13,004 nucleotides of DNA from JACDDK01 sp041747155 (GCA_041747155.1 JBGTFQ010000216.1:1-13004), one strand, 5' to 3'. Positions 1-5,629 are shown, numbered from the stretch's first letter. Notes: generated from the letters alone by a model not told the origin. Program-made: numbers and translations.

Positions 1-432
1 GCGGTAAGCGCGTATGGCATCGTTAGCCGCTTTCTCAGAGAACCCTTTCTTTATCAGAGCGTAGCGCAAGCTAACATCACTCGGTAGGGTGCCCCCATAT
101 TCCTCATGAAATTCAGAGAACAGACGCGGCGCAAAAGCCGCTTCTCGAAGTGCCTGCATCCTCTCAGGATCGCTTTCGGGGAGCATGACAAGAGCCACCG
201 CAGCTTGACTCACTCTTATACCGTCGGTTTCTTCTACTAAGAGTCCGTACTGCCTGAGTGTGCTTATGGTGCCCATAGATGAGCCATTCAGACTGGTGTA
301 CCCTAAACCTTCCGCGATGGCTTCTCTGGTAGTAGTGTGCGTGCGCTCTTTCTTGTACAGCTTCTCGACCCGTTCTATCGCATCTCTCAGGCTTATGCGC
401 GGATAGTTGGGACTCCGAGTTCTCCGACCCAT
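1..432 (-). CDS. Partial putative winged-helix protein of unknown function (C-terminus beyond window)
   Basis: An open frame of 144 codons runs from ATG at 432 off the left edge without a stop. The start is well supported by AAGGAGG seven bases upstream. The product begins MGRRTRSPNYPRISLRDAIE and continues with an amphipathic helix, a 'REAIAEGLGY' turn and 'MGTISTLRQYGLLVEE', followed by a basic 'ALIKKGFSEKAANDAIRAYR' stretch. The 'S(M)GTISTLRQYGLL' segment reads like the recognition helix and wing of a winged-helix domain. I recall similar uncharacterised proteins scattered through bacterial accessory genomes, but I do not recognise a function. The gene is divergent from a tRNA transcription unit and its promoter lies in an array of short repeats, so autoregulation is a reasonable inference. 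DNA binding is inferred from sequence pattern only. Confidence 0.75.
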   Translation of the reverse strand, partial: MGRRTRSPNYPRISLRDAIERVEKLYKKERTHTTTREAIAEGLGYTSLNGSSMGTISTLRQYGLLVEETDGIRVSQAAVALVMLPESDPERMQALREAAFAPRLFSEFHEEYGGTLPSDVSLRYALIKKGFSEKAANDAIRAYR

Positions 433-453
433 TTGCTCGCCTCCTTGTGTTGA

Positions 454-529
454 CGTTAGCAAGACTACTCTATCGCGTTAACGTCGTCAAGAGCACGTTA
501 GCGACCAATTACGCTAATTTGGCGTTAGA
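454..529. repeat. Four-copy CGTTARM repeat array between divergent promoters
   Basis: CGTTAGC occurs at 454-460 and 496-502, CGTTAAC at 476-482 and CGTTAGA at 523-529. The starts are 22, 20 and 27 bases apart, close to two helical turns for the first two intervals. An inverted partial copy, GCTAA, lies at 513-517. The copies sit next to the minus-strand -10, in its spacer, upstream of its -35, and just upstream of the plus-strand -35 box. That arrangement suggests a cooperative operator controlling both directions, or an iteron-like site. The repeats are directly visible; the function is inferred. Confidence 0.45.
462..490 (-). promoter_or_regulatory. Candidate promoter of the left-edge gene
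   Basis: On the minus strand TTGACG (plus 485-490) is a good -35 box, followed after 17 bases by TAGTCT (plus 462-467), a weak -10. The predicted transcript would start a short distance ahead of the AAGGAGG ribosome binding site. The perfect 8-bp palindrome CGTTAACG (476-483) sits inside the spacer, where a bound repressor would block polymerase. Confidence 0.4.
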
Positions 530-532
530 CTC

Positions 533-561
533 TTGCAAGGTCGTTTGCGGTATGGGATAAT
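533..561 (+). promoter_or_regulatory. Candidate promoter of the tRNA unit
   Basis: TTGCAA (533-538, four of six to consensus) and GATAAT (556-561, five of six) are separated by exactly 17 bases. Transcription would start near 568, about 60 bases upstream of the tRNA. A CGTTAGA repeat ends four bases before the -35 box. Confidence 0.5.
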
Positions 562-579
562 TCGGTTATGAAGACGAAA

Positions 580-614
580 CCCCCGGATAAGGATTTTGGA
601 GTTCTCACCGGGGG
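580..614 (+). other. Leader hairpin upstream of the tRNA
   Basis: CCCCCGG (580-586) and CCGGGGG (608-614) are perfect complements forming a 7-bp G/C stem around a 21-base loop. It lies between the predicted start of transcription and the tRNA 5' end. It could be a processing or attenuation structure; no U-tract follows, so a strong intrinsic terminator is unlikely. Confidence 0.4.
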
Positions 615-628
615 CTACTTTTCTGCGA

Positions 629-701
629 GGGCCGGTCACCAATTGGTAAAGGTCGATTCCTTGCACGGATTTGTTTGCGGGTTCGATTCCCGCCCGGCCC
701 T
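629..701 (+). tRNA. Atypical tRNA, anticodon TGC (nominally Ala)
   Basis: The 73 bases fold as a cloverleaf. The acceptor stem GGGCCGG/CCGGCCC is perfect. The D-arm has a short ACC/GGT stem with the conserved GG in its loop. The anticodon stem GATTC/GGATT has two G-U pairs and a 7-base loop CTTGCAC with U33 and anticodon TGC. The variable loop is TGTTT. The T-arm GCGGG-TTCGATT-CCCGC is canonical. No CCA is encoded. By anticodon it reads alanine GCA codons, but the G3-U70 pair that marks tRNA-Ala is G3-C70 here, and the discriminator base is U73, not A. The A37-C38 loop end resembles tRNA-Glu. The weak D-stem starts with A10-U25, and positions 15 and 48 are both U. Amino-acid identity is therefore uncertain. 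It could be a mobile-element tRNA, a tRNA-like RNA or a decaying copy. Confidence 0.7.
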
Positions 702-711
702 CTGTCGTTAT

Positions 712-741
712 CCCCGACTTGAGTTAGCGCTCTCGTCGGGG
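712..741 (+). terminator. Hairpin after the tRNA, possible terminator
   Basis: CCCCGAC (712-718) pairs with GTCGGGG (735-741), and an inner GAG/CTC extends the stem around a 6-base loop. It begins 10 bases after the tRNA. The following CTATAAACC is not a U-tract, so it may mark the 3' end by processing rather than by classical intrinsic termination. Confidence 0.4.
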
Positions 742-826
742 CTATAAACCAGCACAGCCGAAACCGTGTGGCTTGACAACCAAATTATAAGGCTTTCGGC
801 GTGCTCGCGCAAGGAAGGACGCGCCG

Positions 827-1039
827 ATGAACCCACGCGAACAACGCGGCTTACAGCTTGCCGATACCGCCCGTATAAGCCGCCACGAGAAGTCCGGGGC
901 GTGGTCAGTCCCGTCTCAGAGCGGCGGGGGCCGTTACAGCGTCGAGATGGACGGAGAGTCGCCTAGCTGCGACTGCCCGGATCACGCCGCCCGCTCCACC
1001 CTCACCGGTGAGCACCTCGCGGCCTACGTAGGCACCTGA
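827..1039 (+). pseudogene. N-terminal remnant of a SWIM zinc-finger (transposase-type) protein
   Basis: A 70-codon frame starts at ATG 827 behind AAGGAAGGA. It reads MNPREQRGLQLADTA, then a 'WSVPSQSGGGRYSVEMDGE' strand pair, then 'CDCPDHAAR'. This order matches the N-terminus of SWIM-domain proteins, including large transposases I know with 'VPSQSG..YTV...CTCPDH...CKH'. The second zinc pair should be CxH; here the aligned segment is 'TGEHLAAYV', with the cysteine gone and one extra residue, and the frame stops at once. The expected several hundred downstream residues are absent. I therefore call a decayed fragment. A short real protein of this size is possible but less likely. Confidence 0.55.
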
Positions 1040-1206
1040 CCGAGACCCTAGCTCGTCGATGCTCTGGCTTCGCTCGTGTACCATCCTCACCAGTCCGATC
1101 CCAAACCATCCCGAGTATGACCCACCAAAAAATTCGTTCGGTAGGACAATTTCTATCAGCCTAAACATCCTGGACTATAAGGCGAGGTCTCTTACGGGTA
1201 CATAGT
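1040..1206. other. Stretch without a recognisable gene
   Basis: Nothing here could be assigned. An 87-codon minus-strand frame from 1168 to 905 exists, but it reads through the SWIM remnant on the opposite strand and resembles no family I know. The stretch may be the eroded body of the element that carried the SWIM fragment. Confidence 0.3.
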
Positions 1207-1258
1207 TCGACATCGAGACACTGTGATACTATCTTTATATCAAGATATATTATGTCGA
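1207..1258 (+). promoter_or_regulatory. Promoter and palindromic operator of the EamA-to-oxidoreductase cluster
   Basis: GTGATA (1223-1228, four of six to consensus) and TATATT (1246-1251) are 17 bases apart and placed to serve the GTG start at 1274. Three inverted repeats overlap the promoter: TATCTT/AAGATA (1230-1235 and 1242-1247), TATATC/GATATA (1236-1241 and 1244-1249) and, flanking all, TCGACAT/ATGTCGA (1207-1213 and 1252-1258). Placement over the spacer and -10 box suggests a repressor site. No regulator gene lies next to it. Confidence 0.5.
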
Positions 1259-1273
1259 GAGAAAGACTAGTTT

Positions 1274-2209
1274 GTGAAGAGCTTTGGTTCTGGGCTGAGC
1301 GTTGTTCTTGTGACGGCTCTGGCTCCTGTGGTGTGGGGTAGCACTTATTTGGTTGCTACGGAGCTGTTACCAGCGGAGAGACCGCTCTTTGCTGGTGCGA
1401 TGCGGGCGTTGCCTGCGGGTGTGGCGTTGCTCATTATCTTCAGACGATTGCCGGAGGATAGTTGGTGGTGGCGGTCGTGCGTGCTTGGGGCTTTGAACAT
1501 CGGGGTGTTCTTCGCGTTGTTGTTTGTGGCGGCTTACCGGTTGCCCGGTGGGGTGGCGGCTACGGTGGGGTCTGTGCAGCCTATCTTGATCGCTGTTCTG
1601 GCCTGGCCGTTGTTGAATGAGCGGCTGTCTGTGGGCAAAGTGGTCGCCGGAATATTTGGGACGGTGGGGGTTGCGTTGCTGGTGTTGCGGGCGGAGGCTG
1701 CGTTGGATGCGGTCGGGGTGCTCGCGGCTTTGGCGGGGGCGTTTTCGATGGCGACGGGGGTTGTGTTGACCAAGCGGTGGACGGCGCGGTTAGGGCGGCC
1801 CGCATCACTCTTCACTTTTACGGCGTGGCAGCTTGTGGCTGGTGGTGTAATTCTGGCGGTTCTCGCTTTCAGTGTGGAGGGATTGCCGCCACGTCTGACA
1901 GTTGAGAATGGTATTGGATTTCTGTACCTCGGTATCATTGGCACGGCGCTCGCCTATGCGTTGTGGTTCCGGGGCATAGAGAAGTTGCCAGCTTCGGCGA
2001 TCTCGTTTCTAGGGCTTATGAGTCCTTTGTCGGCGAGCGTATTAGGATTCATCGTGCTCGGAGAGGCGTACACGATCTGGCAGGGAATCGGGGCAATCCT
2101 GGTGCTCGCGGCGGTGATCCTGGGTCAAATCGTCAGTGTGAGGAGAGCCCTTCCGGGAGATCTGAAGAGTACGCGTATTCCCCGAGCTAATCGCCAGCCC
2201 GAACGATGA
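1274..2209 (+). CDS. EamA-family (drug/metabolite transporter superfamily) membrane transporter
   Basis: The 311-residue product starts at GTG 1274 behind a weak AGAAAG. It has about ten hydrophobic segments in two repeated halves, roughly residues 10-140 and 150-290, the usual size and layout of EamA exporters. The first half carries the typical 'PVVWGSTYLVATELLP' (residues 18-33), and both halves end with a 'LGE/LNE' turn before the last helices ('WPLLNERLSVGKVVAG', 'IVLGEAYTIWQGIGA'). Such proteins move small metabolites or drugs across the cytoplasmic membrane, usually outward. The substrate cannot be read from sequence. It is first in a tight cluster with an acetyltransferase and two NAD(P)-type oxidoreductases, so it may move a substrate or product of theirs. 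The basic tail after residue 290 is probably cytoplasmic. Confidence 0.88.
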   Translation: MKSFGSGLSVVLVTALAPVVWGSTYLVATELLPAERPLFAGAMRALPAGVALLIIFRRLPEDSWWWRSCVLGALNIGVFFALLFVAAYRLPGGVAATVGSVQPILIAVLAWPLLNERLSVGKVVAGIFGTVGVALLVLRAEAALDAVGVLAALAGAFSMATGVVLTKRWTARLGRPASLFTFTAWQLVAGGVILAVLAFSVEGLPPRLTVENGIGFLYLGIIGTALAYALWFRGIEKLPASAISFLGLMSPLSASVLGFIVLGEAYTIWQGIGAILVLAAVILGQIVSVRRALPGDLKSTRIPRANRQPER

Positions 2210-2212
2210 GAC

Positions 2213-2842
2213 GTGAACATCCTTAGAAACAAGAATCTTCGGATCGTCAAACGTCCGGCTGCTAATATTCTGGGATGCAGATTACGGTGTGTAGACGATG
2301 ACGACGTTGGAAATGGCTGGTTCTACAAGCTGACCCACCGTGTCCAAAAAGACCATTCCGCGACGATACGAAAGATGAAACGCGGCGACGTCCGCCCGGT
2401 GCAGGATGTTGCCCACAGGACTTGGGCCGACACTTACAAAGGCAGAATTCCAAATGAAGTGCAGGATAAATTTCTGGAGCGAGCGTACTCCAAAACTTCC
2501 CTCGAACGACGGATGACCTCCGATGTTTTTCTGGTAGCGGTTTTGGACCGCGAGATCGTTGGTTTTGCGGACTTTCAGCCTGTGTCGAAGGGCGGCGCTT
2601 ACCTCGGAGCGCTGTATGTTCTGCCAGATCATCAAGACCGTGGTATCGGGAGGCTTCTCTTACAGAGAGGCATCGCGGCGTTTCCTCCAGGTACAGAGTT
2701 CACCTTGCGAGTAGAGAATAACAACGAGCGTGCTCGCGCTTTCTATGAGAGGTATGGATTCGAGTTTGCGGGTGAGATCGTTGAAGACCTGTTCGGATTC
2801 GAGTCAAGGGAGATCGAGATGACGTACAAGAATAAAGGATGA
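2213..2842 (+). CDS. GNAT-family N-acetyltransferase
   Basis: The acetyl-CoA-binding motif is clear: 'LYVLPDHQDRGIGRLLLQRG' at residues 134-153 contains the Q-x-x-G-x-G phosphate loop. It is followed by 'RVENNNERARAFYERYGFEFAGE', the standard motif B. The fold starts only near residue 52 ('IRKMKRGDVRPVQDVA'). The 50 residues before it, from GTG 2213, look unlike the family, and the ribosome site there is poor. The next in-frame ATG (2375) would cut into the first strand, so the true start is uncertain. The stop overlaps the next gene's start as ATGA, indicating translational coupling. The family acetylates amines such as antibiotics, amino acids or protein N-termini; which applies here is unknown. 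Confidence 0.82.
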   Translation: MNILRNKNLRIVKRPAANILGCRLRCVDDDDVGNGWFYKLTHRVQKDHSATIRKMKRGDVRPVQDVAHRTWADTYKGRIPNEVQDKFLERAYSKTSLERRMTSDVFLVAVLDREIVGFADFQPVSKGGAYLGALYVLPDHQDRGIGRLLLQRGIAAFPPGTEFTLRVENNNERARAFYERYGFEFAGEIVEDLFGFESREIEMTYKNKG

Positions 2843-3636
2843 GTGAAGCAACGTTCAAGACCGGAGATGACCTGCGGGGCCGTGTGGCTCTCGTGACGGG
2901 TGTCGGAAGGCGGGCTGGAATAGGCGCGGCGGTCTGCCGGGCGTTGGCCGCTCGTGGGGCGGATATCTGCATCTCGTATTGGAGAGAGTACGATCGTGAA
3001 ATGCCGTGGGATTCAGAAGACAATGAGCCCGAACTCTTACTCCAAGAGTTGCGCGGCAGGGGCGTGCGGGCTGTGGGAGTTGAGCTGGATCTCTCCATAG
3101 CCGAATCCCCCAAAGAACTACTCGACCACGCCGAAAAAGAAACCGGATCAGTCTCCATCTTGGTCAACGTGGCCGCCCACTCGGAGCGCGACGGATTTGA
3201 AGCTCTGGACGCTGCGGGTCTTGACGCTCACTACGCGGTCAACGTGCGAGCGATGGCGATGCTGTGTGTACTTTTCGCCCGGCAGTATGACGGGACCTCC
3301 GGTAGGATCGTCAACTTCAGTTCTGGACAGACTCTCGGTCCGATGGTCGGGGAGCTGGCTTACGTTGCGACCAAAGGAGCCATCGAGGCGTTCACCCGGA
3401 CACTTGCGGCGGAGGTAGGTCACAAGGGGATAACGGTCAACGCTGTCAATCCTGGACCGACGGATACGGGTTGGATGTCGGAGGAATTGGAGCGTGAGTT
3501 GGTGCCCAAGTTCGCGCTTGGCAGGATGGGGAATCCTGATGATGCGGCGCGGCTCGTGGTGTTTCTAGCGAGTGACGAGGCGGCTTGGATCACCGGCCAG
3601 ACCATCAACTGCGAAGGTGGCTTCACCCGCGACTAA
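2839..3636 (+). CDS. Short-chain dehydrogenase/reductase (classical SDR)
   Basis: The 265-residue product has the complete classical SDR signature. The NAD(P)-binding T20-G21-x5-G27-I28-G29 is followed by an 'N110-V-A-A' variant of NNAG. The catalytic tetrad is N135, S162, Y175 and K179 with the normal Ser-x12-Tyr-x3-Lys spacing. 'NAVNPGPTDTGWM' and the C-terminal 'ITGQTINCEGGF' complete the fold. An insertion at about residues 48-70 lengthens the segment after the second strand. Such enzymes interconvert alcohols and ketones in the cytoplasm. Its start overlaps the acetyltransferase stop by four bases. It most resembles 3-oxoacyl-ACP reductase-like SDRs, but those annotations rarely give the real substrate. 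Confidence 0.92.
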   Translation: MSEATFKTGDDLRGRVALVTGVGRRAGIGAAVCRALAARGADICISYWREYDREMPWDSEDNEPELLLQELRGRGVRAVGVELDLSIAESPKELLDHAEKETGSVSILVNVAAHSERDGFEALDAAGLDAHYAVNVRAMAMLCVLFARQYDGTSGRIVNFSSGQTLGPMVGELAYVATKGAIEAFTRTLAAEVGHKGITVNAVNPGPTDTGWMSEELERELVPKFALGRMGNPDDAARLVVFLASDEAAWITGQTINCEGGFTRD

Positions 3637-3688
3637 CCACACACAGCATCTCAAGAGACAAACTAGATCCAAGAAAGGCTCCCAGCGA

Positions 3689-4708
3689 ATGACTGAAGAT
3701 TCAAACACCACATTCCGTGTAGCCATCCTGAGTTTCTGGCACGTTCACGCCGAAGACTACGCCCGCGAAGCCGAAGAGCATCCCGACGCCGAGATCGTCG
3801 CCGTTTGGGATGAAGACCCGCAACGCGGAGAACGAGAAGCCACCCGCCGAAGCGTGACGTTCCACAAAGACCTCGAAGCTCTCCTGGCCCGTGACGATAT
3901 CGACGGCGTGGTGGTGACGACGCCCACCACAGATCACGGCAAGGTTATCCGGGCCGCCGCGAAGGTCGGAAAGCACGTCTTTACCGAGAAAGTCTTGGCG
4001 ACAACTTTGAGTGAGTCTCAGGAGATCGCCTCTGTAGCGGAGGCTTACGGTGTGGTTCTCGTGGTCTCGATGCCGAGGCTCTATGTTGGATATACTTTTG
4101 CTTTGAAGAAGGCTCTCGATGCGGGAGAGATAGGTGATGTTACTTATGTGCGGATTCGTGTTTCGCATGATGGGGCGTTGCCTTCTGTCGAGAATTTGGG
4201 TGGTTGGTTGCCGGAGCGGTTCTTCGAGCATTCGGAGTCTGGGGGAGGGGTTCAGATCGACTTCGGCGCACATCCGCTGTACCTGATCCAGCACCTATTC
4301 GGCCCACCGGAGTCAGTCACCTCCACCTACGGAAATTTCACCAGAAAACCCACCGAAGATAATGCCGTAACCGTGCTCCGCTACCCAAACGGTGCCATCG
4401 GCGTAGCGGAATCCTCGTTCCTTGGAAGCGCCAATCCCTTCATTGTGGAGGTGCACGGCACGCAAGGAAGTCTGATGTACGACCCCGAAAAAGGCTTGAG
4501 GCGACAGCGAGCAGGTGAATCACGCTGGGAGACGCTGGAAACACCACCGGATGGACCTTCGCCGTTTTGCCGATGGGTGGAACTCGCTTTGCGAGGCGAG
4601 CCGGACCCCTCGAACGTTCGGGCAGCGTTGGGATTGAGCACTCTGGCCGAAGCTGCAGGCGTGTCCGCCGCTGAAAACCGTGTCGTGTCGCTGGACGAGA
4701 ATTTGTAG
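3689..4708 (+). CDS. Gfo/Idh/MocA-family oxidoreductase
   Basis: The 339-residue product begins at ATG 3689, behind AAGAAAGG and 52 bases after the SDR stop; an in-frame upstream start would overlap the SDR and add a low-complexity tail. An N-terminal Rossmann domain (residues 9-125) leads into 'VFTEKVLATTLSE' at 98-110, where the family has EKP, so the catalytic lysine K101 is present and Pro is Val. The C-terminal domain has 'GGGVQIDFGAHPLYLIQHLFG' with D191 and H195 in the usual D-x3-H spacing. The first glycine loop is odd: residues 12-20 read ILSFWHVHA in place of GxGxxG. The family acts mostly on sugars, inositols and related hydroxy compounds. Together with the SDR it suggests two-step redox handling of a polyol-like metabolite, which is inference. 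Confidence 0.88.
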   Translation: MTEDSNTTFRVAILSFWHVHAEDYAREAEEHPDAEIVAVWDEDPQRGEREATRRSVTFHKDLEALLARDDIDGVVVTTPTTDHGKVIRAAAKVGKHVFTEKVLATTLSESQEIASVAEAYGVVLVVSMPRLYVGYTFALKKALDAGEIGDVTYVRIRVSHDGALPSVENLGGWLPERFFEHSESGGGVQIDFGAHPLYLIQHLFGPPESVTSTYGNFTRKPTEDNAVTVLRYPNGAIGVAESSFLGSANPFIVEVHGTQGSLMYDPEKGLRRQRAGESRWETLETPPDGPSPFCRWVELALRGEPDPSNVRAALGLSTLAEAAGVSAAENRVVSLDENL

Positions 4709-4728
4709 TGTCGAAAACCGTGTCGTGT
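4673..4728 (+). repeat. 16-bp direct repeat across the oxidoreductase stop codon
   Basis: GAAAACCGTGTCGTGT occurs at 4673-4688, inside the last codons of the oxidoreductase gene, and again at 4713-4728 after its stop. The copies are 40 bases apart and identical. The second copy supplies most of the 5' arm of the following hairpin. Confidence 0.85.
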
Positions 4729-4755
4729 TGGATCTTCATGAGTTAACATACACGG
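4718..4755 (+). terminator. Hairpin after the oxidoreductase gene, possible terminator
   Basis: CCGTGT (4718-4723) pairs with ACACGG (4750-4755), and the adjoining GTGTT (4725-4729) pairs with AACAT (4745-4749). This gives an 11-bp stem with one bulged C and a 15-base loop. Only ACTTTG follows, so the U-tract is poor. The hairpin ends three bases before the TTG start of the next gene and could occlude its translation. Confidence 0.4.
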
Positions 4756-4758
4756 ACT

Positions 4759-5181
4759 TTGAAAGATCGTGTCAAAAATTTTCGTGCCGGTACGATCACC
4801 AAGCTCTTCAGGGAGCCGCCGAAGTCGTTCTTCGACGACGATGTCAAAGAGTACGAGGCGCCGGTGAAAGGCCAGCTTTTCCCAAATGTTCTCGTGTACG
4901 TGCTGCTCGGCCTGTTCGGGCTCGCCGTCATCCTAACGCTAGACTGGTTCGGGCTTCTGCTGCTCAACTCGGCGGGGGTATTCGAGCAACTCGGGAGCCT
5001 CAACGCCCTGCGAGTCACGGCGGTTCTTATGAGTGGAATCTGCGTGCCTTCGATGTTTCTGATGCATCACTATGGACGCATCTATTCGTATATCTCGGAG
5101 GAGAATGTTTTCTTCGCCAGCACTTTCGCTATCTCCTTCATGCTCGGGCTGCCGTGCGTGTTGGCTTGGATCTTCGCCTAG
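4759..5181 (+). CDS. Hypothetical small three-helix membrane protein
   Basis: The 140-residue frame starts with TTG at 4759. An in-frame TAA lies 15 bases upstream and no ATG or GTG is available near the N-terminus, so TTG is the only full-length start. Residues 1-42 are hydrophilic and charged, with a 'FFDDDVKEYEAP' acidic patch. Three hydrophobic segments follow at about 43-70, 84-103 and 117-138, joined by 'HHYGRIYSYISEEN'. I do not recognise the family. There is no good ribosome binding site; a TAACAT (4744-4749) could act as a -10 box for a nearly leaderless transcript. It is convergent with sufU, and its link to either neighbouring cluster is unclear. Confidence 0.65.
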   Translation: MKDRVKNFRAGTITKLFREPPKSFFDDDVKEYEAPVKGQLFPNVLVYVLLGLFGLAVILTLDWFGLLLLNSAGVFEQLGSLNALRVTAVLMSGICVPSMFLMHHYGRIYSYISEENVFFASTFAISFMLGLPCVLAWIFA

Positions 5182-5203
5182 CTCGTCTGACAAAAGAGGC
5201 TAC

Positions 5204-5227
5204 GATTTCTCACGTCTCTTGAGAATC
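5204..5227 (-). terminator. Weak candidate terminator of the suf cluster
   Basis: GATTTCTCA (5204-5212) pairs with TGAGAATC (5220-5227) with one bulged base. The structure includes the sufU stop codon. On the minus strand it is followed by GTAGCCTCTTTTG, a modest T-run. It lies between convergent genes. Confidence 0.3.
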
Positions 5228-5629
5228 TCTCAGTCCCTGTTTCAGCGCGTCCCAGGCGAGTGTGGCGCATCGGATACGGTTCGGGGTTTGAATGATTCCC
5301 TTGAGCGCGGCCAACTCACCTAGCGCTTCGTTCTCCTCCGTACGCATCATCTCTAGGAAAGCCGATATCTCCGATTCCGCATCTTCGCGACTCTTGCCCG
5401 AGAGTCGTTCGGTAAGCATCGAAGCCGAAGCCTGACTTATGGAACACCCCCGACCCGTGAAAGTAACCTCTGAGAGCATTCCGTCTTCCAGCTTCGCGTA
5501 GACCGACACTTCGTCGCCGCAGAGAGGGTTGTTCAGGTGCTCTTGGATGTCCGCGCCTGGAACCTCGCCCTTGTTGCGCGGACGTTGATAATGGTCCAGA
5601 AGAATCTCTTTGTAAAAGTCTTTCATCAT
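5210..5629 (-). CDS. sufU: SufU-type Fe-S assembly / sulfur-transfer protein
   Basis: The 139-residue product has all SufU landmarks: 'NNPLCGDEV' with C37 and D39, 'GRGCSISQASASML' with C62, and 'PNRIRCATLAWDAL' with C121. C37, D39, C62 and C121 correspond to the zinc ligands of Bacillus SufU. The 59-residue spacing between the second and third cysteines, against about 43 in IscU, shows the insertion that separates SufU from IscU. In known systems zinc-bound SufU takes persulfide sulfur from the desulfurase SufS. It is the last gene of the minus-strand cluster, 36 bases after the rhomboid gene. The usual adjacent sufS is not in the window. The start is one of two tandem ATG codons, without a strong ribosome site. 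Confidence 0.93.
   Translation of the reverse strand: MMKDFYKEILLDHYQRPRNKGEVPGADIQEHLNNPLCGDEVSVYAKLEDGMLSEVTFTGRGCSISQASASMLTERLSGKSREDAESEISAFLEMMRTEENEALGELAALKGIIQTPNRIRCATLAWDALKQGLRDSQET

Noticed and set aside
773..791. TTGACA and TATAAG as a promoter for the SWIM remnant
   Set aside because: They are only seven bases apart, far too close to be a -35/-10 pair, and no -10 box lies at the proper distance.
905..1168. Minus-strand 87-codon frame left of the EamA promoter
   Set aside because: It reads through the opposite strand of the SWIM remnant, matches no family I recognise and has no convincing ribosome site.
3572..3688. Upstream extension of the Gfo/Idh/MocA protein
   Set aside because: It overlaps the SDR gene, encodes basic low-complexity sequence, and the ATG at 3689 has a ribosome binding site right before the Rossmann domain.
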